A stretch of DNA of 64,000 bases from Yponomeuta sedellus (Eukaryota > Arthropoda > Insecta > Lepidoptera > Yponomeutidae). The DNA is taken from contig OW203736.1 of the NCBI GenBank assembly GCA_934045075.1, forward strand, positions 21,925,805 to 21,989,804, in the 5' to 3' direction. This document shows, piece after piece, positions 20,421 through 29,158 of this stretch (positions are counted from its first letter, which is position 1; each line of letters opens with the position of its first letter). The notes beneath the pieces were generated by a model. It saw nothing but the letters and a program-made list of their open reading frames with translations, was not told where the DNA came from and did not search any database. Both the position numbers and the translations under genes were made by a program.

Positions 20421-21284
20421 TACAAACCCACTAGTCCGGGGAAAAAACCGATGAAACATCGGTCCGACTGAATAAAAGACAATGGACATGAAATCATAAG
20501 TTGATGCTCATAACACCCATTGTATGTAATTAGGTTTTAATCAATTCTGAACTTTAGACAACCGATTTTCTTTCTCTGTCTTCCTTAAAGAGATCTCAAT
20601 GTGGAAGAAGAAGTAAGCATCTTATATGATTTAATTAATTGTGAAAAATTGGCAATGAATTCTAGTAATGTGAAAGACGCGATTGCGATAATTTGTCTTT
20701 AAGGGTCCGTATAAAGCCAGCTGCTAATAATTCATATAGAAATAAAGATTATATTTGCCAAAGTTACGTTTAAAAAAAAGTTGACGTGAATAAGGTGAGA
20801 CCGCTAAGGACGGCGTGATGGTGAAAAGGTCTATATCCTTACAAAAATATACATTTTTCTATTGACTGATGTCACTTTGCTTAAGAAATGTTCACGGAAT
20901 AAATCCACATTTAAATAAAAACTAATTTGATTTAAAAGCGCACTCGTAATAAAAACAAACACTTATGCCAAACCCGGTTGCTTCTTGGGATATTTGGATT
21001 AGACTCCGAGAATAAGTTCATAGGGTGGGAGTGACAGCCACTGTAGCTAAGAAAATACGAGTAAAAAAAGTATCTAGGTTGCTTTTAGTCATGTCTCTGC
21101 ATACGCCTCGGGGATACAGGCGTGAGTTTATGAACGTAGGTACGAGTATGTACAAGATGTAACCTCTATATCCTTAAAAAAAATATACGTGAAGAATTTA
21201 TAGTTGAACCTCAATTTACTATGTTAACTTTGCCTTCAGGTCGTAACTATTTTACTTTCCTAAAATCCGCCAAAAATCCCACAA
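20421..21284. other. Unannotated stretch
   Basis: Bases 21085-21130 hold a scrap of LINE-B tail (gtctctgcatacgcctcggg, 'atacaggcgtgag'). No gene is supported. Confidence 0.4.
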
Positions 21285-21560
21285 GCACCTTGCGGTTAGT
21301 TAATGCACTGCCCTCCCTCCCATTTTTTCAAGCAGAAGCAAGACACGAACACACCACCGACACCAACAATTGTGTGAGAAAACACGCGACGCGTTTCGAC
21401 TCTAACATGAGGCATCCTCAGGCTCAGCAAGACTTTTATTGGTGTCGGTGGTGGTTTTTCGGTGGTGGTATGTCGCTGTTTCTAGTTACCGCGACACAGG
21501 GTACCTATCCTAGATTGGAGCCAGAAGCAATGTATGTGCCCGACTGTAAATTATTGTAAA
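21285..21560 (+). repeat. Repeat J followed by SINE-G tail
   Basis: Bases 21303-21435 match repeat J. Bases 21465-21560 match the SINE-G 3' tail (gtcgctgtttctagttaccg, 'gacacagggta', 'ccagaagcaatgtatgt'). The two are fused with no spacer. Confidence 0.6.
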
Positions 21561-22062
21561 AAAATATCAGAGTTACACAGTGGCCTATCAACCTCGTGCT
21601 AAGTATTACAGTAGGAATAGAACCCGGAGTAAACGCGTCAGAGTCCTCCGGCGCTTTTTTGCCGCCGCTGACGGCTGGCGCAGATTTACTGCGTATTGTT
21701 TTTAAATTGATACGCGCTGCTAAACGCCGCAATTTTATTGTGGATAGTCTCCTTGGAAAAAAATACTTTTAGAGTACAGTAAATACCAGTTATGGCGAGC
21801 CTACCAGGCATTGGAACCTAATAAATCAAGAGACATAATGTGCGAATAAGAAGAACGTCTAATGAAAGGTCATGAAGCGAAGGTGATCTATCAGGTTCGT
21901 GGCAAGTGGCAGTCCCTGGTATCTTCCTAAGAAAACAGAAGGACCGTCTCAGGTGGCAAACCCTGGTATCTCCTAGTCAGTAATTGAATGCATAATAACA
22001 ACTACCAAGCCACACCATCACTTGTCCCTTATATCAAGTAGCGTAATAAGTTAGACGACTGC
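21561..22062. other. Unannotated stretch with LINE-B tail scraps
   Basis: Bases 21868-21925 match the LINE-B tail (tcatgaagcgaaggtgatct, 'gtggcaagtggcagtccc'). A shorter echo follows at 21945-21975. The GC patch 21640-21680 is unexplained. Confidence 0.45.
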
Positions 22063-22258
22063 TAAGCCCCTGTTTCACGATGTAAAAATAAAGTTCCAGA
22101 TAAGCTATCCGCAACCAGGGCTGCCGTTTGTTCTAAATTTAAATAATTTTTCCTATATTGCGTGTGTTCGTTTATGGCTTCAAATTTAGAACAAACGGCA
22201 GCCATGGTTGCGGATAGCTTATCCGGGACTTTATCTGCAGATTGTGAACGGACCCTAA
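22063..22258. mobile_element. Foldback MITE-R, copy 1
   Basis: A 190-bp element at 22066-22255 between TAA direct repeats (22063-22065, 22256-22258). Its arms are the two halves of a long hairpin: 'ctatccgcaaccagggctgc' and 'gcagccatggttgcggatag'. It is non-coding. Confidence 0.8.
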
Positions 22259-22451
22259 GGGCCTGTTTCACAATCTGCAAATAAAGTTCCGGATAAGCTA
22301 TCCGCAACCAGGGCTGCCGTTTGTTCTAAATTTAAATAAATATTCCTATATTGCGTGTGTTCGTTTATGGCTTCAAATTTAGAACAAACGGCAGCCCTGG
22401 TTGCGGATAGCTTATCTGGGACTTTATCTGCAGATTGTGAAACAGATCTTA
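22259..22451. mobile_element. Foldback MITE-R, copy 2
   Basis: A 190-bp element at 22259-22448, nearly identical to copy 1, with ends 'gggcctgtttcacaatctgc' and 'gcagattgtgaaacagatc'. It shares its left TAA with copy 1, and its right TTA (22449-22451) with the adjoining Harbinger element. Confidence 0.8.
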
Positions 22452-22750
22452 GGGTCACCGCACACGGGCCACCGGCCACAACCACAAAACGCCGCCACTG
22501 GCATATTTCCTGTAATTTTCATACATTTTATATGGACTCGCCGCACACGGTTGGCGCCGGTGGCGGCCACACGCTACAAATCGTCGCAGCTTGCTTCTTG
22601 TGGCTCGCACCGGCCACTAAACGTCGACACAAAAAGCCGCCACACGCCACTAGCGCGATTCCGCGCCCCTCTATCCTTTGCCTCAGTTAACCTGTGCTGT
22701 AAAGTCGACGGTAACGCACGGTAGTCTGTGGTTCATATAGGTAGATAAAT

Positions 22751-22906
22751 ATGGATATAGAATTATTTATATCAGGGATACAATCCCGTCCTGAGATTTG
22801 GGATTCAAAAAGTGATAGTTATAGTAATAGAGGAGAAAAAGTGAAGGCCTGGGAAGAAACCTGCGAATTGTTTATTGAAATTGTTGTGAAACTTACCTTA
22901 ATGTAA
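22751..22906 (+). pseudogene. Harbinger MADF-like accessory ORF, 5' remnant
   Basis: A 51-codon ATG-started frame begins MDIELFISGIQSRPEIWDSK and contains Y-SNRGEKVKAWEE. The I..I..RP.IWD....Y.N...K..AWE spacing is that of the N-terminal half of a MADF domain. MADF/Myb-like DNA-binding proteins are the known second protein of PIF/Harbinger elements and help bring the transposase to the termini. The frame stops where the internal deletion joins it to the opposing transposase exon, so the domain is truncated. Confidence 0.7.
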
Positions 22907-23187
22907 TGCTAGTCTTTCCGCAGGTGAGATGCTTTTCCGCATGTTGGTGTCGTGGTGCTTTAATCCAGCATATAATAGAGCATGTAGTTCACAAAACCTA
23001 CCTATATTTACGTACCTAAACGAAAATGTTTGAAAAACTTTTTAGAATGGTTTAGATGATTATCGAAATGTTCGTTGCATTGTACATTCGTTAAAACTGG
23101 ATGTATCCAATAACTACGGTTTCGTCTTCTACGACGACGTCTTTTTATCAAAAGTAGCGCAATTAAACCTTCATCGTCAGAGTCCAT
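22897..23187 (-). pseudogene. Harbinger transposase first exon (frameshifted copy)
   Basis: Starts MDSDDEGLIALLLIKRRRRR and continues NRSYWIHPVLTN..CNEHFD, the N-terminal pattern of Harbinger (HARBI1-like) DDE transposases. A small insertion around 22995-23025 (tttaggtacgtaaatatagg) shifts the frame after HFRL. The exon ends at a GTAAGT donor (plus-strand acttac at 22891-22896). The catalytic DDE exons are absent, so the element cannot move itself. Confidence 0.75.
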
Positions 23188-23394
23188 TATGATACTGCAC
23201 GCCACGCAAGGGTTAAAAAAAGTAGCAGCCACCGACCGCAAGTGTCGACCACCGGCCACAAGTGGCTGTCGCGCGCTTCAGCTACCTTTGTAGCCGCTTC
23301 TAGCTCCTCGTGGCGGCGTTTGTGGCTGTGGCGTGTGGCCCGTGTGCGGCGACACTTAAGTCTCAAAATATATGGTATTTGACAGTTCGAAATA

Positions 23395-23535
23395 GGGCCA
23401 GTTTCTGAATTGAAATTTCGCTAAGTAAATACTTAACTTTAGTGTGTTGTCTCTTCAAATTTCCCAAGGAAAGAGCGTGACAGAACGTTACTTAAGCATT
23501 CATTTAGTGAAATTCTCGATTCAGAAACCGACCCC
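23395..23535. mobile_element. MITE-O, second copy
   Basis: Ends 'gggccagtttctgaattg' and 'gattcagaaaccgacccc' with inner 'aatttcgctaagtaaatactt' against 'cattcatttagtgaaattct'. Same family as 13721-13855. It is non-coding. Confidence 0.65.
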
Positions 23536-23734
23536 AAGGGCCAATTTGAGAATTTCTCTAAAAACCTATTAAAAGTTTCCTCCCGATAAAAGTTTTATTC
23601 CATTAGCAGTTAGCGCCATCTTGATTTATTTCACCGCGTATAGCGAGATTCTATCCGATAATTGGATAAAACTTTTATCTCAAACGTATGCTCCCATGGC
23701 TGGCAAGGGCATGACAAACATGGAAATTCACCTA

Positions 23735-23830
23735 GATTGAGGCCATTTGTACTAATGGGGCGCCCCAATGGGAATCGACCCCACGACCTCCGGCATAGTA
23801 ATCAGACGTGTACCACTAGTCCAAGGTAGT
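23735..23830 (-). repeat. tRNA-derived SINE-N fragment
   Basis: Reverse strand carries 'gactaccttggactagtggt' and 'ggtcgtggggtcgattccca', resembling box A and box B regions. Other copies: 48945-49097 and 51165-51350. Confidence 0.6.
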
Positions 23831-23865
23831 CTAACAACAGAAGAATGTGATAACAATCATTTTAA

Positions 23866-24135
23866 TCCTTCTTCCTTCTTCAGGCTATATTAGTCCACTG
23901 CTGGACATAGCCCTCCCTTAATGAGCGCCATAGCGCAAGGTTGTGCCGCCATTGGGGGATAATGCCCATAATCCCCACGCGGGGCATGCGGGTTGGGGAT
24001 CGCAGTTCGGTGGAATTGTACTGCAGGGGGCGCTGCTGCCCACCCCCTGGTTCGTGTCCCTTAGTCGCCTTTTACGACACCCGCGGGAAGAATTTGGGTT
24101 GGTGCTATTCTCTAGGCCGACACCACACAGCACAT
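23866..24135 (-). mobile_element. SINE-H with conserved Meta/Nin-like central domain
   Basis: The minus strand runs 'gtgtggtgtcggcctagaga', '...ccaacccaaattcttcccgcgggtgtcgtaaaaggcgactaaggg', then 'gggtgggcagcagcgcccc', to a 'agggctatgtccagcagtgg' tail. The 'GTCGTAAAAGGCGACTAA' core is the kind of conserved central block known from Nin/Meta-type SINEs of animals. Copies: 41398-41680 (plus) and 63148-63405 (minus). Confidence 0.7.
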
Positions 24136-24147
24136 TTTAATCATCAC

Positions 24148-24349
24148 TCTAATATTATAAAGGCGAAGTTTGTCAGTGTGTATATTCGTTACTTCTTTAT
24201 GTCTAAACGGCTGGAGAGTTTTAATATAATTTGCTATGGAGTTAGCTGAAACCCTGGATTAACACACAGGCTACGTTTTACTGCGGGAAAATATCTTATT
24301 CCCATGGGAAAATCGATAAACCGCGGGTAACACCGCGGGGCACAGCTAG
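24148..24349 (+). mobile_element. Non-autonomous Helitron (202 bp)
   Basis: Begins TCTAATATTATAAAGGCGAA and ends with a hairpin 'ccgcgggtaacaccgcgggg' followed by cacagCTAG, then T. The TC start, the GC-rich palindrome about 10 nt from the end, and CTRR at the 3' end are Helitron hallmarks. It has no coding capacity. The base before the start is C rather than the expected A. Confidence 0.8.
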
Positions 24350-24947
24350 TGGTTCTTATAAAGGAAACATTAGGTATAATTAGCAGGTACGTAGCAAAAG
24401 TCTTAAACAAAACACGATTCCATAAAACACTCTTCAAATTCAATACAAGATGATCTTTTCCTTTGCCACATACCATTAAAACTGCGTTTGGTGAGTGTTT
24501 TAGTAGAATCGTGTTTTATAAATAATGCTCTTAACCAAGAAACATAACATAAAGTTTCATGCCTTTTAATGTGAATAAACTTCCTTCTACGTGTTTACAC
24601 ACGCACAGTTTAATTTTACAATGAGTTTATTGACACTAGGGTATAATGACAGCTAGTGTCGCGTGATCGCAGCCGATATTTTCAATTATCTCCAGCCGGG
24701 AGACGCCCACGACAGATACATTAACGGCCTTTACCGATTCTTAACCGATCTTCGTATCAGGCGCCCATAAATCAAAAGATTTACAAGTTCGCGTGCCAAG
24801 CCGGTACTTAGCTGAGGGCACTGCAGTAATTACAATCAATAATCACCTGAGCGGAAGTTACACAAGGAGAGTTTGTCGCACGCGAGCGGCGAATAATCGC
24901 AAGCGATTATCCCACGGCAAAACTCGCCATTCGATTCTCGCCTGCGA
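24350..24947. other. Unannotated stretch
   Basis: No gene or family recognised. A local inverted motif occurs at 24895-24912 (aatcgcaagcgatt). Confidence 0.4.
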
Positions 24948-25298
24948 TAGTTTACACATACATACATACATAACCTCACGTCTGTATCCCAGAGGGGTAG
25001 GCAGAGACCAGGGACTGCTACTTGCCACAATCCTGACAGATCACCTTCGCAAGAAAGAGGATGTAGTGACTAGAATTGAGAAAGGAATGTTGCGTTGGTT
25101 TGGACATGCGGAGAGGATGAAGGAAGAAAGATTGACGAAACAAATATATATTGCGACTGTGAGTGGAAGGGTTGGTAAGGGTCATCCCAGGCGGACATAC
25201 ATCGACCAGATAGGGGATTTATTAGCAAAGGGAAAGATAAAACGTACCCGGAACCGGGCATGCAACGACTTACGTTGATGAAGCGAAGGTAGTTTACA
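24948..25298 (-). mobile_element. Twin-primed LINE-B insertion with TSD
   Basis: The 9-bp TSD TAGTTTACA (24948-24956, 25290-25298) encloses a minus-oriented 3' tail (24957-25051) and an inverted upstream part (25052-25289). The two parts meet at 'gaagcgaaggt', present at the ends of both. The inverted part encodes KKEDVVTRIEKGMLRWFGHA and GRVGKGHPRRTYIDQIGDLL. This is the characteristic C-terminal tail of RTE/insect LINE reverse transcriptases (LRWFGH..RM...R..K...GRR.RGRPRRTW.D.I). Confidence 0.85.
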
Positions 25299-26955
25299 AT
25301 TCGACAAAAAAACGTATTAATCGATTCTCGAATGTATCTTAGACGAGACTCTTCTCTTAAATGTTTCAACTAAGGGCGAGTAATCGTAGATATATAAAGG
25401 CATACGTGTCTCGAGTTGTATCAATAATGCTTGGGCGAGAATTTCAAGTGTCGTCGATGCGAAACTCGCGTTAATAACTCGGTACCAATTTCGGCTATCG
25501 AGATACATCATTAATTACCAACATTTTTTCTTTTTCCCTTCCCCGTCTATCCCAAGAGCTCTTTCCCCAGAAAACTACTCTCAATGCACCTTCATGGCAC
25601 CACGTTCTCGCCAAATGAGATGTCCACTATTTTGGGCGATCCGTCACCCGACAACACAACACTGGGATCCGTCCCTGAACTTATTTCGCACTTCACGCGA
25701 AGAGCCCGGCAATCTAATTGCCACACAATTTTGGGAAATCTCACGTTTAACAAGCAAGAAACAAGAGGGATTTTTTTCAGCTCATCTGACAGATGACAAG
25801 TAGGTAGTCATGGGTGCGGTAGAAATTAAACTTGTATTTTAAAGACATACAACACCACTGACAAAAGAACTTGTCGCTAGAATTAACAAAAAAAGTCTTG
25901 TTTTTGAATGGCGAATATCGTAAGAGAACCTCGTTTGTGAGAATAGTAGAATTAAAAAAAATAGTTAAGAGGTTTGGCTTGATCATAGCCGATTACTTAC
26001 GTAGCACAGCTGATGGAGCTACTCCCCCGACCCCTTCGTTTATTTGCCAACCTCCAATAGAAGACGGAACATAAAGAAGACGAATTATATACAATTATAA
26101 CTTGCTTGCGAATTCGCCACTAATATTATTACTATGAAATTATTGTTTACAGTGCCATATAAGATAAGAATATTCTTTATTGTTCATAAGGAAAAAACAA
26201 AACATAAAATGATTATAAAGATACAATACAATTGGCGGCCTTATTGCTTAGAGCATTTTTTTCGAGACAACCTACGATGGAGAGTTGCTATACTTAAGAA
26301 AATAACTGCCGATAATTTGTCATTTGTTGTAATTTGTGAAAATGTGTTAGCCTTTCTGTTATTTTCATTTAATAGAATTTTTAAATATAATATAACTATG
26401 AAAAAGGGGGAGGCCTTTGCCCAGCAGTGGGACACAAAACCGGCTAACTAAAAAAAAAACGATGCACAGGCTCGTGAGTAAGGAGAGTTTATGTAAGGGC
26501 TCGAGAGGCAAAACTCTGAGCTATCGTTCATACTATGCGACCATATTACTGCTTACAATTAATCGTCACTCGCGTGCGAGAAACTCTCCTTATGTAACAT
26601 CCCCTTCACACATAGTCCGAAATAGATATTACAATAATCTGAAATTACTTCCTTGAATAAAAATGTCTACTAAGAGCTGACTCCAGACGCTGCATAGATT
26701 TAACATGGACGGGTGTAAAGCGGTCTTTTTTATTTCTACTATCGCCTTCAGATGCTTTCATGATGTTACACATTGTGACATAACACGGCATTGGATAACT
26801 TTCTTCGGAACTACAAATAGTTTTTCAATAACTTGACTCTATTTTAATTCCAACAAGATTTCTCCTTATAAAATAAGTAAGGAGAAATAACTTACAGTGT
26901 TCAGTGCGACTCAGAATGTTTAGTATGTTCTGGTTAGACCCGAGAGTTTCCGCAC
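25299..26955. other. Unannotated stretch with repeat fragments
   Basis: Bases 26160-26270 are a reverse (TATC)n-family piece ending 'ttggcggccttattgcttag'. Bases 26398-26440 are a retroposon tail (aaagggggaggcctttgccc, 'agcagtggga'). Bases 26482-26597 hold facing copies of 'aaggagagttt' and 'aaactctccttatgtaa', also echoed at 24865. Frames of 60-105 codons here overlap these repeats and have no domain. Confidence 0.45.
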
Positions 26956-27126
26956 TTAGTGTCGCCGCACACGGGCCACACGCGACAGCCACAAACGCCG
27001 CCACGAGAAGCTAGAAGCGGCTACAAATGTAGCTGAAGCGCGCGACAGCCACTTGTGGCCGGTGGTCGACACTTGCGGTCGGTGGCTGCTACTTTTTTTA
27101 ACCCTTGCGTGGCGTGCAGTATCATA

Positions 27127-27413
27127 ATGGACTCTGACGAAGAAGGTTTAATTGCGCTACTTTTGATAAAAAGACGTCGTCGTAGAAGACGAAACCGTAG
27201 TTATTGGATACATCCAGTTTTAACGAATGTACACAAATGCAACGAACATTTCGATAGTCTTCTAAACCGTTCTAAAAAGTTTTTCAAACATTTTCGTTTA
27301 AGTATAGGTACGTTTTGGGAACTACATGCTCTATTATATGCTGGATTAAAGCACCACGACACCAACATGCGGAAAAGCATCGCACCTGCGGAAAGACTAG
27401 CTATCACATTAAG
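27127..27413 (+). pseudogene. Harbinger transposase first exon (open)
   Basis: From ATG at 27127 it reads MDSDEEGLIALLLIKRRRRR, then RSYWIHPVLTNVHKCNEHFD, KKFFKHFRLSIGTFWELHAL and DTNMRKSIAPAERLAITLR. That is the full N-terminal region of a Harbinger transposase (W.HP......EF, F...FR.S...F..L, D.N.R..I.P.ERL..TLR). The exon closes with CATTAAG followed by a consensus GTAAGT donor. No later exon is present inside the TIRs, so the protein would lack the DDE nuclease. The open frame also runs upstream to 27055 without an ATG. Confidence 0.8.
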
Positions 27414-27559
27414 GTAAGTTTCACAACAATTTCAATAAACAATTCGCAGATTTCTTCCCAGGCCTTCACTTTTTCTCCTCTATTACTATAACTATCACTT
27501 TTTGAATCCCAAATCTCAGGACGGGATTGTATCCCTGATATAAATAATTCTATATCCAT
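27404..27559 (-). pseudogene. Harbinger MADF-like accessory ORF, 5' remnant (copy 2)
   Basis: Same 51-codon frame as at 22751-22906, starting MDIELFISGIQSRPEIWDSK, with WEEI where copy 1 has WEET. It overlaps the transposase exon end by 14 bp tail to tail, and both copies share this junction. The deletion that fused them therefore predates the two insertions. Confidence 0.7.
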
Positions 27560-27861
27560 ATTTATCTACCTTTATGAACCACAGACAATCGTGCGTTACC
27601 GTCGACTTTACAACACAGGTTAACTGAGGCAAAGGAGAGAGGGGCGCGGAATCGCGCAAGTGGCGTGTGGCGGCTTTTTGTGTCGACGTTTAGTGGCCGG
27701 TGCGAGCCACAAGAAGCAAGCTGCGACGATTTGTAGCGTGTGGCCGCCACCGGCGCCAACCGTGTGCGGCGAGTCCATATAAAATGTATGAAAATTACAG
27801 GAAATATGCCAGTGGCGGCGTTTTGTGGTTGTGGCCGGTGGCCCGTGTGCGGTGACCCTTA

Positions 27862-28075
27862 GGCCTCATTGTACGTAACAAGCGTTGAGGTCTAGGAATA
27901 CCTCAAACACTAGGCTTTCGTCATGATGTTTTTCTTCACAGTTGGCGAGTAGTATTGGTACAACTTCACGAATGTACCTAACTTAAAAAACAAAGTCATT
28001 GGTCGATGCCGGGATTCGAACCCACCACCTCCGGAATGTGAGGCCGGCGTTCCACCACTGCACTATCACCATTCC
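27862..28075 (-). repeat. SINE-F 5' two-thirds
   Basis: Follows the Harbinger copy directly: 'tacctcaaacactaggc', 'tcatgatgtttttcttcaca', 'gtacctaacttaaaaaacaa', then a tRNA-like head on the minus strand (box B-like GGGTTCGAATCCC). The 3' tail is missing. Confidence 0.65.
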
Positions 28076-28084
28076 CATTTTCTA

Positions 28085-28245
28085 AATATTATTACAAACA
28101 CGAACTTTAACACATTTCACAAGTTACAAGAAATTTGAACACATTTTCCAAGTCACAAGATATTTTAACACATTTAACAGGTCTCAAGACATTTTAACAC
28201 ATTTAACATGTCTCAAGATATTTTAACACACTTCAAAAGTCACCT
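28085..28245. repeat. Minisatellite, unit about 30 bp
   Basis: Four to five imperfect units of the type 'tttaacacatttaacaggtc' plus 'tcaagacat' repeat head to tail. Confidence 0.7.
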
Positions 28246-28493
28246 TTTAACCTTGTCCCGGTGCAATCTCTCCCATCGGCGCGTATAGTTGTAAACGATC
28301 CCTCCAGTGACAAATAAAAAACCAACAAGATAAAAAAAGTTAATATTTTACCTCAAGCCCCGAGTTTGAACGCAAAAAGACGAAAGGAAAAACAAAGGGC
28401 GAAGAGTTTTAATTAATTTAAACGTTCTGACGTTACACGACCGGACCCGCGGCGCTTTTAGGGTTCCTTAGTGGAAATGCTGAAGACAGATCA
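28246..28493. other. Unannotated stretch
   Basis: No gene or repeat recognised. Confidence 0.35.
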
Positions 28494-28681
28494 GGGTCTT
28501 GATTCTGTAAGTGCATTACAGTATAATGGCAAATGAATGGACGCGTCACTTGACGAGTTTTTTTTGTCCCATTGTCGCCTAGGTTCCATACGTGTGCTTA
28601 GACTTAAAGCAACAATGAAATGAAATCGCCACATTCGTGCGATTGCGATTGTACTACAATGCATTAACAGAATTTAAGGCT
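28494..28681 (-). mobile_element. Foldback MITE-P, copy 1
   Basis: Ends 'gggtcttgattctgtaagtg' and 'gcattaacagaatttaaggc'; the inner region has 'gaaatgaaatcgccac'. Oppositely oriented relatives lie at 37911-38093 and 54755-54938. It is non-coding. Confidence 0.7.
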
Positions 28682-28699
28682 CGGTTATTGACAAACATT

Positions 28700-28903
28700 A
28701 CATAACATAACATTTACATATAGGCACATACATTGCTTCTGGCCCCACACTAGGATACCCTGTGTCGTGGGAACCAGAAACCGCGACATCACAAACATGT
28801 AAACATCCAAGACCTGGTGTTTTTTTTCCCCAGCCGGGGTTCGAACCCGGAACCTCTCGCTTAGTAGACAGATGCACTACCGCTGCGCCACAGAGGCCGT
28901 CAT
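28700..28903 (-). mobile_element. tRNA-derived SINE-G copy
   Basis: The minus strand starts with a tRNA-like head (TGGCGCAGCGGTAGTGCATC; box B GGTTCGAACCC), then a T/A run and the tail '...gtgtggggccagaagcaatg'. Complete enough to define the family. Confidence 0.75.
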
Positions 28904-28904
28904 A

Positions 28905-28972
28905 AACTCACGACTTTATCCTGTACGGATAGGCAGAGGCCAGTGCTTGTCAGTTGCCACGATTTTGAGAAA
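28905..28972 (-). repeat. LINE-B 3' tail scrap
   Basis: Diverged reverse tail 'ataaactcacgactttatcc', 'ggataggcagaggccag', 'cagttgccacgat'. Confidence 0.55.
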
Positions 28973-28973
28973 C

Positions 28974-29158
28974 CTTTTTCATTTCTAACAAAACTATTTA
29001 GAGGCTAAAAATTCCACCCATGTCGGGACTCGAACCCGCGACCTCTGGCTAACCGTGCCAGCGTTCTCCCGACTGAGCTAATGGGCGACTAAATAGGTTT
29101 TTAAATAGTCCTTAGCACGGGTTAGTGCATTAAAAAGAATATAATCTTTTTCATTTCT
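28974..29158. mobile_element. SINE-A twin-primed copy with TSD
   Basis: The 13-bp TSD CTTTTTCATTTCT is at 28974-28986 and 29146-29158. The antisense arm starts at the internal site (aaaactatttagaggc) and carries the whole tRNA-like core. From 29090 a sense arm (taaataggtttttaaatagtcc...gttagtgcattaaaaag) supplies the 3' tail. The arms overlap by only about 10 bp, the classic twin-priming layout. Confidence 0.85.

Larger units (their letters stand above)
22449..23358 (-). mobile_element. Deleted PIF/Harbinger element, copy 1
   Basis: A 904-bp element (22452-23355) flanked by TTA on both sides. The terminal inverted repeats are GGGTCACCGCACACGGGCCAC and, read from the other end, GTGTCGCCGCACACGGGCCAC. 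Three-base TWA duplications are typical of Harbinger elements. It retains only the start of the transposase gene (minus strand) and of a MADF-type gene (plus strand), converging in the middle. Confidence 0.85.
26956..27861 (+). mobile_element. Deleted PIF/Harbinger element, copy 2 (inverted relative to copy 1)
   Basis: A 900-bp element (26959-27858) flanked by TTA on both sides (26956-26958, 27859-27861). Termini are GTGTCGCCGCACACGGGCCAC and its partner ending GTGGCCCGTGTGCGGTGACCC. It is nearly identical to 22452-23355 but in opposite orientation, 3.6 kb away. Confidence 0.88.

Noticed and set aside
22355..22724. Overlapping 107-111 codon frames
   Set aside because: They translate MITE arms and Harbinger termini and are mirrored on the opposite strand.
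23941..24249. 102-codon frame sharing residues with frames at 41348-41575 and near 63250
   Set aside because: Shared residues (GRCCPPPG.CPLVAFYDTRGK) are the reverse translation of the SINE-H central block, not a protein family.
26134..26451. 105-codon plus frame
   Set aside because: Made of a (TATC)n-family fragment plus a retroposon tail.
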